Shown one piece after another: positions 45,625 to 56,589 of a DNA stretch of 64,000 nt. This DNA is from Comamonadaceae bacterium (lineage in GTDB: Bacteria > Pseudomonadota > Gammaproteobacteria > Burkholderiales > Burkholderiaceae_C): NCBI GenBank assembly GCA_947447985.1, contig CANFLX010000001.1, forward strand, positions 62,001-126,000. Reading direction: 5' to 3'. How positions within the stretch are numbered: position 1 is the first letter of the stretch; every line of letters begins with the position of its first letter. The notes below the pieces were generated by a model. That model was not told the origin of the DNA, ran no database searches, and was given only the letters and a program-made list of their open reading frames with translations. The position numbers and the translations under genes were made by a program.

Positions 45625-46660
45625 GAAAACTTTCGTGAAACAGGGCAAAACCATTATATCGACCGACCCCTCTGTGCAAGATGCCTTGGCCGATGCGCAC
45701 GAACATGACGAGGCCGAAGCACTGGTGCAGGAATCTGAACTGCGCAGCGTTGCGGTCGCCTTGGCACAACATGGGGAACGCTTGGACCGCGCTTTGACTT
45801 TTCTGGCCCCCGAGTTCTCCCGCAGCTATGTGCAACAACTGGTGGACGCCGGCGCTGCCCAGGTCAATGGGCGGGTGCTGAGCAAGCAGTCACACAAAGT
45901 CAAGGTCGGAGACCTGCTGCAGCTGGAGTTACGCGCCACACCGCAAAGCCAGGCCTTCAAGCCCGAAGCGATGGCGCTGGACGTGGTCTTTCAAGATGCG
46001 CACCTGATGGTGATCAACAAGCCCGCTGGTTTGGTGGTGCATCCTGCCCCCGGCAATTGGAGTGGCACCTTGCTCAACGGTTTGCTGGCCCACGACCCCG
46101 AGATCGCGCAGGTGCCCCGCGCCGGTATCGTGCACCGCCTGGACAAAGACACCAGCGGCTTGATGGTCGTTGCCCGTCACCGCCTGGCGATGGACGCCTT
46201 GGTGCAGGCGATTGCCGCGCGCACCGTCAGCCGTCAATATTTGGCGCTGGGCCACAAGCCCTGGAGTGGGGCGGCCATGGTGAGTGTGCAAGCACCCATA
46301 GGGCGCGACCCGCGCAACCGCCTGCGCATGGCGGTGGTGGATTTGCTGAAAAATGCAGGCAAGACGGCACAAACCGATATTCACTATCTAGGCAATGCGG
46401 TGGATGCTTGCTATGTGCGCTGCGTGCTGCACACCGGGCGTACGCACCAGATCCGCGTGCACATGGCGTCCATCGGCCACCCGCTGGTGGCCGACACGGT
46501 TTACGGGGGCAGTGCGCTTTGGGGCATGCAGCGCCAGGCTTTGCACGCCTTCAAGTTGGCGTTTGCCCATCCGGTGACCGGCGAGCCGCTGGCATTTGAG
46601 GCGCCGCCCCCCGCAGATTTTGCGCAATTGCTGGGCGCGCTGGGGCTGGGACTACAATAA
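45623..46660 (+). CDS. rluD: 23S rRNA pseudouridine synthase
   Basis: This 345-residue protein has an S4-type RNA-binding domain (about 50-110) followed by the RluA-family catalytic domain with the active aspartate in HRLDKDTSG. RluD makes pseudouridines 1911, 1915 and 1917 in helix 69 of 23S rRNA. The ATG at 45623 lies inside the divergent bamD start, and the first 40 residues are poorly conserved. A later start such as the GTG at 45672 is therefore possible. Confidence 0.88.
   Translation: MKTFVKQGKTIISTDPSVQDALADAHEHDEAEALVQESELRSVAVALAQHGERLDRALTFLAPEFSRSYVQQLVDAGAAQVNGRVLSKQSHKVKVGDLLQLELRATPQSQAFKPEAMALDVVFQDAHLMVINKPAGLVVHPAPGNWSGTLLNGLLAHDPEIAQVPRAGIVHRLDKDTSGLMVVARHRLAMDALVQAIAARTVSRQYLALGHKPWSGAAMVSVQAPIGRDPRNRLRMAVVDLLKNAGKTAQTDIHYLGNAVDACYVRCVLHTGRTHQIRVHMASIGHPLVADTVYGGSALWGMQRQALHAFKLAFAHPVTGEPLAFEAPPPADFAQLLGALGLGLQ
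45653..45681 (-). promoter_or_regulatory. Candidate bamD promoter
   Basis: On the minus strand a perfect TATAAT (45658-45653) lies about 28 bases before the bamD ATG. TTGC-containing sequence about 17 bases further upstream (45681-45676) is a weak -35. The site lies inside the region that the rluD gene would use for its first residues. Confidence 0.5.
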
Positions 46661-46815
46661 AGCCAATGCACAGGTTGCTTGAGGGCACCTTGTCGCGGCC
46701 ATTGGCGCAGTGGATGGCGCACTCCCTGAATGGATGCCTTTCCGTCCCGCCCTGACTTTCAGTTTTCGTCAGTCCTCGCCACCGTGCGAGCCCTTCGTTC
46801 GGAACACCTTTTGCA

Positions 46816-47511
46816 ATGATCAACACCGCCGAAGCTACGCGCGTCCTGGAGACGGCCCTGATTTGCGCCCACCAGCCCCTGTCCCTCAAAGACATGGCCA
46901 TCTTGTTTCAGGACGAGGTGGGTGCCGATACGCTCAAAGACATGCTCGAAGACCTGGCCCGTCTGTGGACCGGCCGCGGCGTGGAACTGGTGCAGGTGGC
47001 CACGGGCTGGCGATTCCAAAGCCGCCCCGAAATGCGCGAATTTCTGGACCGGCTGCACCCCGAAAAACCGCCACGCTATACCCGCGCTACGCTGGAAACC
47101 CTGGCCATCATTGCCTACCGCCAGCCCGTCACGCGCGGTGACATGGAAGATATTCGCGGCGTCACGATCAATTCCTTGCTGATCAAGCAGCTCGAAGACC
47201 GGGGCTGGGTTGAAGTCATTGGCCACCGCGAGACGGTAGGCCGCCCGGCCTTGTTTGCCACCACGCGCCAGTTTCTGGACGATCTGGGCCTGCAGTCGCT
47301 GGCGCAGTTGCCCGCCCTCGACCCCGTGGGTGAGCGCCTGGATGGCGAGCCCGACGCCTTTGCCGCACTGGTGCAAGACGCCGATCCGACGGGCGACCTG
47401 CTGGAATCTGCCGAAGCCGCAGAGCCGACTGACGCGCCCGAGGTCGAAGCAGGCCCTGAACTTTCCACTACACCCCAGGTGGACGCTGCGGCGGACCCTG
47501 CCACGCCATGA
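46816..47511 (+). CDS. scpB: Segregation and condensation protein B
   Basis: This 231-residue winged-helix protein of the SMC-ScpAB condensin carries [21 protein letters not shown] and [16 protein letters not shown], the two ScpB signature blocks. It dimerises and binds ScpA to organise the chromosome. A variable acidic Ala/Glu/Pro tail follows residue 190. Its stop overlaps the rluB ATG (ATGA). Confidence 0.93.
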   Translation: MINTAEATRVLETALICAHQPLSLKDMAILFQDEVGADTLKDMLEDLARLWTGRGVELVQVATGWRFQSRPEMREFLDRLHPEKPPRYTRATLETLAIIAYRQPVTRGDMEDIRGVTINSLLIKQLEDRGWVEVIGHRETVGRPALFATTRQFLDDLGLQSLAQLPALDPVGERLDGEPDAFAALVQDADPTGDLLESAEAAEPTDAPEVEAGPELSTTPQVDAAADPATP

Positions 47512-48740
47512 ACGACGCACCCACACCCGACCTGCCCACCGAATTGCCGCCCCCAGAGGGTGAAACGACCCCTGCGCCGGTGGCGTCCGAGGCGCCCGCT
47601 TCGGAGGCCAGCCTGTTTGACCAGGTGGTCTCCGGTGAATTTGACGCCTTGGACGAGGTGGCGGAGGTGCTGCCCCACAAACGCATCCTCACGCCCATGG
47701 CCGAGACGCCCAAGTTGCACAAAATATTGGCGCAGGCGGGTATGGGTTCGCGACTGGAGATGGAGCAACTCATCCTGGAAGGCCGGATTTCAGTCAACAA
47801 CGAGCCGGCCCACGTGGGCCAGCGCATCCAGTTTGGCGACCAGATCAAGGTCAATGGCCGACCGATCCGCTTTCGCATCGACCCGCCGCCGCCCCGCGTG
47901 ATTGCGTACCACAAGCCAGTGGGCGAGGTGGTGACCCATGACGACCCGCAAAACCGGCCGACCGTGTTTCGCCGTCTGCCCAAGTTGCACCAAGGCAAGT
48001 GGCAGTCGGTGGGGCGCCTGGACCTGAACACCGAAGGCTTGCTGCTATTCACAAGTTCGGGCGAACTCGCCAACAAGCTGATGCACCCCCGCTTCGGCCT
48101 GGTACGCGAATACGCCGTGCGGGTGCTGGGGTCGCTCAGCAAAGAAGAAAAACAAACCTTGCTGGACGGCGTGCGCTTGGACGATGGCATGGCGCAGTTC
48201 GGCTCGATCGAGGCCGGTGGCGGCGAAGGCAGCAACTGCTGGTACCGGGTCACCATCTCCGAAGGCCGCAACCGCGAAGTGCGCCGCATGCTCGAAGCCG
48301 TGGGCCACGCGGTAAGCCGCTTGATTCGCATCCGCTATGGCGCCATGGTGCTGCCACGCGGGCTCAAGCGCGGCGCCTGGATGGAGCTCGATGAGTCGGA
48401 TATTGACGCCTTGGTGCGCGCAGCGGGTAGCGCGGGCGAGGGCAATGACGGGGTAGTCCGGGAACGCGCGGCCGATGGAGAGCGCAGGCCCAATGCCCCG
48501 CGCGGGCCAGGCAACCGCCGCGGTGGACCCCCAGCGCCCCGGGCAGGCCAGCGCCGTGCGCCAGACCGCGGTGCGCCGCGTCCAGCGGCCAAGGCGGCGG
48601 GTGCTTCGGCGCAGCCCGATCCGCTCAAAACCTCGGTGGGCTACATCGGCGCCGACAGTCTGTCACGCCAGCGAAAACAAGAGGCGCAACGCCAGCGCAG
48701 CGGCCCCGGCGGTCAGCGGCGCAATGGGCGCGGTCGCTAG
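47508..48740 (+). CDS. rluB: 23S rRNA pseudouridine synthase RluB
   Basis: This 410-residue protein has an S4 domain (about 65-125) and an RsuA/RluB catalytic core with the active aspartate in [14 protein letters not shown] and [18 protein letters not shown]. It modifies U2605 in 23S rRNA. Both ends are extended: a Pro/Glu/Ala-rich N-terminus (1-60) and a basic Arg/Gly/Pro-rich C-terminal tail (about 300-410), probably disordered and able to bind RNA. It lies downstream of scpB in the common scpB-rluB order. Confidence 0.93.
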   Translation: MNDAPTPDLPTELPPPEGETTPAPVASEAPASEASLFDQVVSGEFDALDEVAEVLPHKRILTPMAETPKLHKILAQAGMGSRLEMEQLILEGRISVNNEPAHVGQRIQFGDQIKVNGRPIRFRIDPPPPRVIAYHKPVGEVVTHDDPQNRPTVFRRLPKLHQGKWQSVGRLDLNTEGLLLFTSSGELANKLMHPRFGLVREYAVRVLGSLSKEEKQTLLDGVRLDDGMAQFGSIEAGGGEGSNCWYRVTISEGRNREVRRMLEAVGHAVSRLIRIRYGAMVLPRGLKRGAWMELDESDIDALVRAAGSAGEGNDGVVRERAADGERRPNAPRGPGNRRGGPPAPRAGQRRAPDRGAPRPAAKAAGASAQPDPLKTSVGYIGADSLSRQRKQEAQRQRSGPGGQRRNGRGR

Positions 48741-48812
48741 GCAAAATGCTAAAATTAGCTGCTTTGCTACGCAGGGTGGCGAATCATTTCATACGAAGGT
48801 TGAGTTAATACT

Positions 48813-49238
48813 ATGGCTATCGAACGCACACTATCCATCATCAAGCCCGACGCAGTGGCCAAGAACGTGATCGGTCAGATCTACGCCCGCTTCGAAGCCG
48901 CCGGCCTCAAAGTGGTCGCTGCCCGCATGGCGCACCTGTCGCGCGGCGAAGCCGAAGCGTTCTACGCAGTGCACAAAGCACGCCCCTTCTTCAAAGACCT
49001 GGTGGACTTCATGATCTCTGGACCGGTCATGATCCAGGCCCTGGAAGGCGAAAACGCCATCCTGAAAAACCGCGATCTGATGGGCGCCACCGACCCCAAG
49101 AAGGCCGCTCCCGGCACCATCCGCGCCGATTTCGCTGACAGCATTGATGCCAATGCCGTGCACGGCTCCGACGCTGCAGAAACCGCAGCGGTGGAAATTG
49201 CCTTCTTCTTCGCTGGCATGAATGTCTACTCGCGCTAA
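48813..49238 (+). CDS. ndk: Nucleoside diphosphate kinase
   Basis: This 141-residue enzyme balances nucleoside triphosphate pools. The catalytic phosphohistidine is His117 in NAVHGSDA. The start [15 protein letters not shown] and [11 protein letters not shown] are family hallmarks. It stands 18 bases before rlmN and the two are probably co-transcribed. Confidence 0.98.
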   Translation: MAIERTLSIIKPDAVAKNVIGQIYARFEAAGLKVVAARMAHLSRGEAEAFYAVHKARPFFKDLVDFMISGPVMIQALEGENAILKNRDLMGATDPKKAAPGTIRADFADSIDANAVHGSDAAETAAVEIAFFFAGMNVYSR

Positions 49239-49256
49239 AGCGCGCTAACTCGCACT

Positions 49257-50414
49257 ATGGCGGCCAACCTTCTCGACTACGACCTCGAGGGCTTGGCCCT
49301 ATTTTGCGAGCGGCTGGGCGAGAAGCGTTTTCGCGCCGTCCAGCTGTTTCGCTGGATTCATCAAAAAGGTGCGTCAGACTTTGACGCCATGACCGATCTG
49401 GCCAAGTCCTTGCGCGAAAAGCTCAAGACTTGCGCCCACATTGCGCCTCTGCGTCTGCTCTCGCAGCACGAATCTGCGGACGGCACCATCAAATGGTTGT
49501 TCGACGTCGGTGGCAATGACGCCGTCGAGGCTGTGTTTATCCCCGAATCAGACCGTGGCACGCTGTGCATTTCCTCGCAAGCGGGTTGCGCAGTGGGATG
49601 CCGTTTTTGCGCGACCGGTCACCAGGGCTTTAGCCGCAACCTGGCCGCCGGTGAAATCGTCGCGCAGCTCTGGTTTGCCGAGCACTTTTTGCGCAAGCAT
49701 CTGGGGCGTGATGAGCGCATCATCTCCAACGTGGTCATGATGGGCATGGGCGAGCCGCTGCAAAACTACACCGAGCTGGTGCCCGCCCTCAAGGTCATGC
49801 TCGACGACCACGCCTACGGTTTGTCGCGCCGCCGCGTCACCGTCTCGACCTCCGGCATGGTGCCCATGATGGACCGCTTGGGCCAGGATTGCCCGGTGGC
49901 TTTGGCCGTGTCCTTGCACGCGCCCAACGACGCCTTGCGCGAGAGCCTGGTGCCCTTGAATAAAAAATACCCGATAGAGGCCTTGCTGCAGGCCTGCGTT
50001 CGCTACCTTGCTGTTGCGCCGCGTGACTTCATTACCTTTGAGTACTGCATGCTCGACGGCGTGAATGACACGCCCGAACTGGCCGCCCAGTTGGTCGATT
50101 TGTTGCGTACCGCAGGGGGCAACCTGAACTGGTGCAAGGTCAACTTGATTCCCTTCAACCCCTTCGCTGCGTCGGGCTTGTTGCGCTCGTCCAACGCCAG
50201 GGTGCAGGCATTTTCTGAAGTGCTCAGCAGGGCGGGCGTGGTCACCACGGTGCGCAAAACCCGCGGCGATGACATTGCTGCGGCCTGCGGCCAATTGGCG
50301 GGAGAAGTGCAAGACCGCACCAGCGTGGTGGTGCGTATCCACAAGCAGCGCAGCGCAGAGGCACTCGCCAACACGGGCACCTTGGACGCACCCCGTGCCA
50401 CCGAGGTGCATTGA
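49257..50414 (+). CDS. rlmN: Dual-specificity 23S rRNA/tRNA methyltransferase RlmN
   Basis: This 385-residue radical-SAM enzyme methylates C2 of A2503 in 23S rRNA and A37 in some tRNAs. The 4Fe-4S cluster is held by Cys111-x3-Cys115-x2-Cys118 (CAVGCRFC). The conserved MGMGEPLQN and SLHAPND blocks follow, and the C-terminal acceptor Cys is in a region near [16 protein letters not shown]. Length is normal. pilW begins one base after its stop. Confidence 0.97.
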   Translation: MAANLLDYDLEGLALFCERLGEKRFRAVQLFRWIHQKGASDFDAMTDLAKSLREKLKTCAHIAPLRLLSQHESADGTIKWLFDVGGNDAVEAVFIPESDRGTLCISSQAGCAVGCRFCATGHQGFSRNLAAGEIVAQLWFAEHFLRKHLGRDERIISNVVMMGMGEPLQNYTELVPALKVMLDDHAYGLSRRRVTVSTSGMVPMMDRLGQDCPVALAVSLHAPNDALRESLVPLNKKYPIEALLQACVRYLAVAPRDFITFEYCMLDGVNDTPELAAQLVDLLRTAGGNLNWCKVNLIPFNPFAASGLLRSSNARVQAFSEVLSRAGVVTTVRKTRGDDIAAACGQLAGEVQDRTSVVVRIHKQRSAEALANTGTLDAPRATEVH

Positions 50415-50415
50415 C

Positions 50416-51219
50416 ATGAACGTGCGCGTGCCGTCATGGGGGTGGCGCTTTTGGGTGGCGGCGTGCGTCGCTGCCTTGGTGGCTTGCAGTGGAGTTGCCC
50501 CACGCACCGACAGTTCGGACCTGTTGACGGCATCGGACGAAACGGACACGCAAAAAAGGGCGCGCATTCGCTTGGAGCTCGCCGGGACCTATTTCAGCGA
50601 AGGTAAAACCGAGATAGCTTTGGATGAACTGAAGAAATCCATCTCGATCGACCCTGCATTGTTTGAAGCCCACAACCTGCGGGGTCTGATTTACCTGCGC
50701 ATGAATGAATACGCACTGGCCGAAGAGGGTTTTCGCCAGGCGCTGGTGCTCAATCCCAAAGCGGCCACGGTGCAGCACAACTATGGCTTTCTTCTGTGCC
50801 AGCAAGGCCGCACAGCGGCTGCGGTAGAAAAATTCAGTGCGGCCCTGGCCAACCCTGTCTACAACGAGCGTGCCAAAACATGGATGGTGCAGGGCCTGTG
50901 CCAAGCCAAGGCGGGGCAGCTCCAGGCGGCAGAAACCAGTTTGTTGAACGCGTACCAACTTGACCCCACCAACCCCGTGGTGGCCTACAACCTGGCGTCC
51001 GGCTTGTTTCAACGTGCGGAATACGCCCAAGCGCAACGCTATTTGGGCCCCTTGAATAGTTCACAATTGGCGAATGCCGAGTCCCTGTGGCTGGGCGCAA
51101 AAATTGCTTATAAAACAGGCGACGCAGCGTCGCTTCGTGCCCTGGGCCAGGGCTTGCAGCAGCGCTTTCCATCCTCCAAACAGTCGCTTTGGCTAGAGCG
51201 GCAGTCCTACCATGAGTGA
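50416..51219 (+). CDS. pilW: Type IV pilus biogenesis lipoprotein PilW/PilF
   Basis: This 267-residue lipoprotein has a signal peptide with lipid-carrying Cys24 (LVACSG) and TPR repeats (AHNLRGLIYLRMNEYALAEE, TVQHNYGFLLCQQGRTAAAVE). It guides secretin assembly in the outer membrane. The ATG at 50416, one base after the rlmN stop, starts the signal peptide; the longer in-frame version overlaps rlmN. It overlaps rodZ by 8 bases. Confidence 0.9.
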   Translation: MNVRVPSWGWRFWVAACVAALVACSGVAPRTDSSDLLTASDETDTQKRARIRLELAGTYFSEGKTEIALDELKKSISIDPALFEAHNLRGLIYLRMNEYALAEEGFRQALVLNPKAATVQHNYGFLLCQQGRTAAAVEKFSAALANPVYNERAKTWMVQGLCQAKAGQLQAAETSLLNAYQLDPTNPVVAYNLASGLFQRAEYAQAQRYLGPLNSSQLANAESLWLGAKIAYKTGDAASLRALGQGLQQRFPSSKQSLWLERQSYHE

Positions 51220-52156
51220 TATCGAACCTGGTCTTTTGCGGCACACCGAGAGCGGCGATGCTGCCGACAGCCCCGCTGGCGCACCCGCTTCAGGTCCGAC
51301 TGCCGGGCAGATGCTGATGCAGGCGCGCCTGCGATCGGGCTTAACGCTTGAGCAGCTTGGTGCGCGGGTCAAGGTCAGTGTGCTGCGTTTGCAAGCCTTA
51401 GAGGAAGACCGCATTGACGCCTGGCCCAATATCAATGGACTGCGCGCTGCGGCGGCAACCGTGTGCCGCCATGTGCAACTCGATCCGGTGGTGATCTTGG
51501 ACCGCTTGCCCAAGGCTGAAAAAATCATGTTGACGGTGGGTGGGCCTGAGGCGGCCGTCGGAATTCGGGATGGGGGCGCATTCACCCTGCGGCGTGACAC
51601 GGGCGCTGCGAGCACGCCGCTGTGGGTGGCGATGGCTGCGGCGACCCTGCTGGTTGCGGGCCTCGTTTATGGGGGAACTCGCGGCATGGAGTGGGCCGCT
51701 CACTTTTTTGATCGTGAAGCGCCCGCCGCCGCGCCATCGGTCACAGGTGCTGTCACGGATCCGGTTTTACCGCCAGATGCCGGGCCCACGGACACCCGGG
51801 TCGGTGTGGCGGCACCGGAGCCCTCGGCATCGGCGACAGTGCCTGTGGCGGTGCCCCCTTTGCCTGTGGCCTCGGCCGCTCCTGCCTTGCCATTGGCGTC
51901 TGGCGCCAACGTGCAAGAACCGCTGGTGGTGATCAAGGCCAAGGGCCAGACCTGGATCTCTGTCAGCGACGCCAACGGCGTGACGCTGCTGCGTAAAACG
52001 CTTTCGGCGGGTGACACGGCCAGTGCACGCACGGGTGAATTGCCCTTGTGGGTGGTGGTGGGGCGTGCAGACAATGCGGAGGTCCAAGTGCGCGGCGCGA
52101 CCGTCACGCTGGAGCCTTCGGTGCCGGAAAACGTGGCTAAATTCAAGGTGCAGTGA
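51212..52156 (+). CDS. rodZ: RodZ-like cytoskeletal HTH protein
   Basis: This 314-residue protein has an N-terminal HTH-XRE domain (about 32-95, [23 protein letters not shown]), one membrane segment at about 130-150 ([17 protein letters not shown]), a long Pro/Ala linker and a C-terminal DUF4115 beta domain ([15 protein letters not shown]). RodZ ties MreB to the membrane and so affects cell shape. The order rlmN-pilW-rodZ-ispG-hisS is typical. Its TGA overlaps the ispG ATG. Confidence 0.85.
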   Translation: MSDIEPGLLRHTESGDAADSPAGAPASGPTAGQMLMQARLRSGLTLEQLGARVKVSVLRLQALEEDRIDAWPNINGLRAAAATVCRHVQLDPVVILDRLPKAEKIMLTVGGPEAAVGIRDGGAFTLRRDTGAASTPLWVAMAAATLLVAGLVYGGTRGMEWAAHFFDREAPAAAPSVTGAVTDPVLPPDAGPTDTRVGVAAPEPSASATVPVAVPPLPVASAAPALPLASGANVQEPLVVIKAKGQTWISVSDANGVTLLRKTLSAGDTASARTGELPLWVVVGRADNAEVQVRGATVTLEPSVPENVAKFKVQ

Positions 52157-53418
52157 TGTCAATCCAAGCAGGTTTCAACTCAAACGGTGTGCCCGCGCGC
52201 AATGGCTTGCAAGCCCGTGTGGTGTGGGGGAGCAATGTGGTGACTTTGGGCGGCGGCGCGCCTGTGCGCATTCAGTCCATGACCAATACGGATACGGTGG
52301 ATGCAGTGGGTACCGCCATCCAGGTCAAAGAGCTGGCGCTGGCGGGCTCTGAGATGGTGCGCATCACGGTCAACACGCCCGAGGCGGCCCAGGCGGTGCC
52401 CTACATTCGTGAGCAACTCGACCGCATGGGCGTTTCCGTGCCCTTGATCGGCGACTTTCACTTCAATGGCCACCGATTGCTGACCGATTACCCCGACTGT
52501 GCGCAGGCCTTGTCCAAATACCGGATCAACCCTGGCAATGTCGGCAAGGGCGACAAAAAAGACCGCCAGTTTGGCCAGATGATTGAAGCCGCGCTGCGTT
52601 GGGACAAGCCTGTGCGCATCGGCGTCAACTGGGGCAGCTTGGATCAAGAATTGCTGGCTGACCTGATGGACAGCAATGCCCGGGCGGCACAACCCCTGTC
52701 GGTAAAGCAGGTGATGTACCAGGCGCTCATCAGCTCTGCGGTGGGTTCGGCGGAGTTGGCGCAATCCATGGGCATGCAGGCCAGTCAAATCATTATTTCC
52801 TGCAAAGTCAGTGGCGTGCAGGATTTGATCGCCGTTTACCGCGAGCTCGGCCGCAACACCCGCTATCCCCTGCACCTGGGCTTGACCGAAGCCGGTATGG
52901 GAACCAAAGGAACGGTCGCGTCCACCGCCGCGCTGTCGGTCTTGCTGCAAGAGGGCATTGGCGACACCATTCGCGTGTCGCTGACCCCCGCACCCGGCGA
53001 ATCACGCAACCAAGAGGTGGTGGTCGCAGCCGAAATTTTGCAAGCCTTGGGGCTGCGTTCGTTTGTTCCCAGCGTCACGGCCTGCCCGGGCTGCGGCCGC
53101 ACCACCAGCACGACGTTTCAAGAACTCACGCAGCAGATCGACAACTTTTTACGCGACCAAATGCCTGTTTGGCGTGCCAAGTACCCTGGCGTGGAAAGCA
53201 TGAAGGTGGCGGTGATGGGGTGCATCGTGAATGGCCCCGGCGAGAGCAAGCACGCCGACATCGGTATCAGCCTGCCCGGTACGGGCGAGGCGCCTGCCGC
53301 GCCCGTCTACATCGACGGCGAGAAGCGCATGACCTTGCGCGGCGATGCGATTGCCACTGAATTCCAGGCGGTGGTGGAAAACTACATTCAACAACGGTTT
53401 GGCGCTGCGCAAGCCTAG
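52156..53418 (+). CDS. ispG: 4-hydroxy-3-methylbut-2-enyl diphosphate synthase
   Basis: This 420-residue iron-sulfur enzyme converts MEcPP to HMBPP in the non-mevalonate isoprenoid pathway. Cluster cysteines are seen in ACPGCGRT and in GCIVNGPGE. The N-terminal block [11 protein letters not shown] is typical of GcpE. The ATG at 52156 (TGATG with rodZ) is preferred over the GTG one codon earlier. Length and order agree with the family. Confidence 0.97.
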   Translation: MSIQAGFNSNGVPARNGLQARVVWGSNVVTLGGGAPVRIQSMTNTDTVDAVGTAIQVKELALAGSEMVRITVNTPEAAQAVPYIREQLDRMGVSVPLIGDFHFNGHRLLTDYPDCAQALSKYRINPGNVGKGDKKDRQFGQMIEAALRWDKPVRIGVNWGSLDQELLADLMDSNARAAQPLSVKQVMYQALISSAVGSAELAQSMGMQASQIIISCKVSGVQDLIAVYRELGRNTRYPLHLGLTEAGMGTKGTVASTAALSVLLQEGIGDTIRVSLTPAPGESRNQEVVVAAEILQALGLRSFVPSVTACPGCGRTTSTTFQELTQQIDNFLRDQMPVWRAKYPGVESMKVAVMGCIVNGPGESKHADIGISLPGTGEAPAAPVYIDGEKRMTLRGDAIATEFQAVVENYIQQRFGAAQA

Positions 53419-53435
53419 CCATTCCTCTGACTTTT

Positions 53436-54749
53436 ATGACCGACTCGAACGTGCCGCGCAAGGCGGAAAAACTCATGGCCGTCAAAGGCATGAACGATAT
53501 ATTGCCGCCCGACTCGGCGCGCTGGGAAGCGCTTGAAGAGCGCGTGCGCGCGCTGATGCGCCGCTATGCCTATGAAAACATTCGCACGCCCATCGTGGAG
53601 CCCACCGCGCTGTTTGTGCGGGGTCTCGGCGAGGTGACCGACATCGTCGAAAAGGAGATGTACTCGTTTGAAGACCGGCTCAATGGCGAACAACTCACTC
53701 TGCGCCCCGAGAACACGGCCGGCGTGGTGCGTGCGGTGGTGGAACACACCTTGCTCTACAACGGCGGCAAGCGTTTGTACTATTTCGGCCCCATGTTCCG
53801 CCATGAGCGCCCCCAACGCGGGCGCTACCGCCAGTTCCACCAGGTCGGGGCCGAAGCCCTGGGCTTTGCCGGGCCCGAACTGGATGCTGAGCTGATTTTG
53901 ATGGCCGACGCCCTGTGGAAGGAGCTCGGCATTCAGGGCGTGGAGTTGCAAATCAACAGCCTGGGTCAGCCCGAGGAGCGCAATTTGCACCGGGCGGCTT
54001 TGATTGCGCACTTCGAGGCCCATGCCGAGGTGCTTGACGCGGAGTCGCGCCGTCGTTTGCATTTGAACCCCTTGCGCTTGCTCGACAGCAAAAACCCCGA
54101 CATGCAAGCGGTGATCGAAGCCGCTCCCAAGTTGTTGGACTTTTTGGGCGATGCGTCGCGTGCCCACCTGGCCGCTGTGCTGGCTATTTTGGATGCCAAT
54201 GGGGTGCCGTATTCGATGAACCCGCGCCTGGTGCGCGGCATGGACTATTACAACCTGACGGTGTTTGAGTTTGTGACCACCCAGCTGGGCTCGCAGGGCA
54301 CGATTTGCGGTGGCGGCCGCTATGACTACCTGGTTGAACAAATCGGTGGCAAGCCCACCCCGGCCGTGGGCTGGGCCATGGGCATGGAGCGTGTGCTGGA
54401 ACTGCTCAAGTCGCAGGAAGGCGCATTGGCACTGCCTGCACTGGACGCCTATGCCATCGTGCCCGATGCGGCGGCCTTGCCCCAAGTGGCGGCCTGTTTG
54501 CAGCGCTTGCGCAGCAAGGGCCTCTCGGTGCTGATGCATGCCTGTGGCGACGCGGGCATGGCCAGCATGAAAAATCAGTTCAAGCGCGCAGACGGCTCGG
54601 GCGCCCGCTACGCACTGGTGTTTGGCGCTGATGAGTTGGCCCAGGGTTGCGTGACCATCAAGGCCTTGCGTGACGCCTCGGTGGCCCAGCGCACACTGCC
54701 CTTGAATGAATGGGCGCAGTGGGCTGACAGCCTACAATCCGCTCCTTAA
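53436..54749 (+). CDS. hisS: Histidyl-tRNA synthetase
   Basis: This 437-residue class II synthetase has motif 1 (KGMNDILPP and RTPIVE), motif 2 ([16 protein letters not shown]), the histidine-binding LVRGMDYYN and motif 3 in [12 protein letters not shown], then an anticodon-binding C-terminal domain. It charges tRNA-His. The catalytic core is paralogous to HisZ encoded 8 kb downstream. Confidence 0.97.
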   Translation: MTDSNVPRKAEKLMAVKGMNDILPPDSARWEALEERVRALMRRYAYENIRTPIVEPTALFVRGLGEVTDIVEKEMYSFEDRLNGEQLTLRPENTAGVVRAVVEHTLLYNGGKRLYYFGPMFRHERPQRGRYRQFHQVGAEALGFAGPELDAELILMADALWKELGIQGVELQINSLGQPEERNLHRAALIAHFEAHAEVLDAESRRRLHLNPLRLLDSKNPDMQAVIEAAPKLLDFLGDASRAHLAAVLAILDANGVPYSMNPRLVRGMDYYNLTVFEFVTTQLGSQGTICGGGRYDYLVEQIGGKPTPAVGWAMGMERVLELLKSQEGALALPALDAYAIVPDAAALPQVAACLQRLRSKGLSVLMHACGDAGMASMKNQFKRADGSGARYALVFGADELAQGCVTIKALRDASVAQRTLPLNEWAQWADSLQSAP

Positions 54750-54763
54750 CCGAATACCTCCCC

Positions 54764-55438
54764 ATGGCAAACCATCTCGACCTCGAAGAACAAGAACAGC
54801 TCGACGAACTCAAGCATTTCTGGAGCAAATACGGCAATCTGATCAGCGGCATTTTGGTCCTTGTCATGGTGTGTCTCGCGGGCTGGAATGGCTACCAGTA
54901 CTGGCAGCGCAGCCAAGCCGCGCAAGCCGCGGTGATGTTTGATGAAATGAACAAATCATTGGCCGGCGGCGACGTTACCAAAGCAGAACGCACCTTCAAC
55001 GACATGCGCGAGCGCTATGCCCGTGCGACCTACACCCAGCAGGCCGGCCTGGCGCTGGCCAAAATGGCGGCGGATGCCGGCAACGCCGATGTGGCCAAGG
55101 CCGCACTGCAGTGGGTGGCTGACAAGTCCAGCGACGACGGCTATGCCGCGATCGCGCAACTGCGCCTGGCCAACGTCTTGCTGGATGCCAAGCAACTGCC
55201 TGAGGCCTTGAAGGCCCTGGACGCCGTGAAAGGTGAGACTTTTGCAGGTCTGGTGGCAGACCGACGCGGCGATATTTTCCTGCTTCAAGGACAGCGCGAG
55301 CAGGCCAAAACCGCCTACCTGAGCGCCTACAAAGCCTTCGATGACCGCTCCCAATACCGCAATCTGGTGCGTGTCAAGCTCAATGCCTTGGGTGCTGAGC
55401 CTGAGCCCGCCAAAGCGGCCTCCGGCGGAGAACAGTGA
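54764..55438 (+). CDS. yfgM: YfgM-family TPR protein (SecYEG ancillary)
   Basis: This 224-residue protein has a short cytoplasmic N-terminus, one membrane helix (about 28-45, GILVLVMVCLAGWNGYQYW) and a periplasmic TPR region. YfgM associates with SecYEG and PpiD to help envelope protein folding. The neighbourhood hisS-yfgM-bamB-der is the standard one. Its TGA overlaps the bamB ATG. Confidence 0.88.
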   Translation: MANHLDLEEQEQLDELKHFWSKYGNLISGILVLVMVCLAGWNGYQYWQRSQAAQAAVMFDEMNKSLAGGDVTKAERTFNDMRERYARATYTQQAGLALAKMAADAGNADVAKAALQWVADKSSDDGYAAIAQLRLANVLLDAKQLPEALKALDAVKGETFAGLVADRRGDIFLLQGQREQAKTAYLSAYKAFDDRSQYRNLVRVKLNALGAEPEPAKAASGGEQ

Positions 55439-56574
55439 TGCGCAAAGGGCTCCGCCTCTTGTTGACTGGGCTGACGCCTTGGATGGTTGCGATTGCCTTG
55501 GTGGTCGGCGGCTGCGCGAGCAGCGATGCACCCAAACCTGCCGCCTTGCAAAACAATCCTGGGCTTTATGCCGTCAAAGAGCAGTGGCGTCTCCCGGTCG
55601 GCGCCACAGGGCGGCCGTTGGAGCTGCGTGCGGTCGGCTCCCAGTTGCTGGTGGCGTCCAAGCAGGGAGATGTTTCCGCGGTGGACCTGCGCAGCGGCAA
55701 ACTGCAATGGCGGGCTGCGCTTGGCGTGTCCTTGAGTGCGGGTGTCGGCAGTGATGGTGAAACGGCCGCGGTGGTGACCTCAGAAAACCAGCTCGTGGCC
55801 CTGCGGGAGGGGCAGGAAATTTGGCGCCAAAAACTGCCATCCCTGACATTGACCGCCCCCTTGGTGGCTGGAGCACGCATTTTTATCACGTCGGCAGACC
55901 GCACGGTGACCGCTTTCGATGGCGTCACCGGGCGCAAGCTCTGGTCGCAACAACGCCCCGGTGACGCCCTTATTTTGGGCCAGCCCGGTATTTTGATGGC
56001 TGTGGGCGATACCCTGCTGACAACCCAAGGTGGCCGCTTGGTCGGCTTGAATCCCCAAACGGGCGCTGTTCGCTGGGAGGCGGCTGTGGCGGTGGGACGT
56101 GGCGTCAACGAGGTGGAGCGCTTGGTGGATTTGGTGGCAGGGACCAGCCGAGTTGGCGACAACGTGTGCTTGCGGGCCTTTCAATCTGCGGTGGCTTGTG
56201 TCGATGCACAGACCGGTCGCACGCTGTGGACCAAGGCAGCCTCTGGCGCCACCGGGCTTGCCGGTGATGCGTCTACCCTGTTCGGCGTGGAAAGCGACAG
56301 CAAAGTCCAGGCCTGGCGTCGTGGCGATGGCGAAAAACTGTGGACCAGCGAGAACCTGCGTTTCAGAGGCCTGACATCGCCGGTGTTGGCTGGCAATGCC
56401 CTGGCGGTGGGCGATTTTGAAGGCTTCATCCACTTTTTGTCCCCCAAGGACGGTGCTTTGATGGCGCGTGTCGCCACCGACGGCTCAGCAATGACCCAGA
56501 CGCCTGTCTGGGCCCAAGGCACTTTGGTCGCGGTCACCCAGCGCGGCACGCTGATTGGGTTTCGGCCTGAATAA
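55438..56574 (+). CDS. bamB: Outer membrane assembly lipoprotein BamB
   Basis: This 378-residue lipoprotein has lipidated Cys26 (LVVGGCAS) and an eight-bladed PQQ-like beta-propeller (repeats such as GTLCW-type GRKLWSQQRPG, GAVRWEAAVAVG, GRTLWTKAASG). It is part of the BAM complex for beta-barrel proteins. The ATG at 55438 is chosen over the GTG one codon earlier, because it makes TGATG with yfgM. Confidence 0.93.
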   Translation: MRKGLRLLLTGLTPWMVAIALVVGGCASSDAPKPAALQNNPGLYAVKEQWRLPVGATGRPLELRAVGSQLLVASKQGDVSAVDLRSGKLQWRAALGVSLSAGVGSDGETAAVVTSENQLVALREGQEIWRQKLPSLTLTAPLVAGARIFITSADRTVTAFDGVTGRKLWSQQRPGDALILGQPGILMAVGDTLLTTQGGRLVGLNPQTGAVRWEAAVAVGRGVNEVERLVDLVAGTSRVGDNVCLRAFQSAVACVDAQTGRTLWTKAASGATGLAGDASTLFGVESDSKVQAWRRGDGEKLWTSENLRFRGLTSPVLAGNALAVGDFEGFIHFLSPKDGALMARVATDGSAMTQTPVWAQGTLVAVTQRGTLIGFRPE

Positions 56575-56589
56575 CCAGGCTCTTATTTC

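Noticed and set aside
46661-46815. Possible RNA gene between rluD and scpB
   Set aside because: The 155-base gap has no tRNA cloverleaf or strong hairpin.
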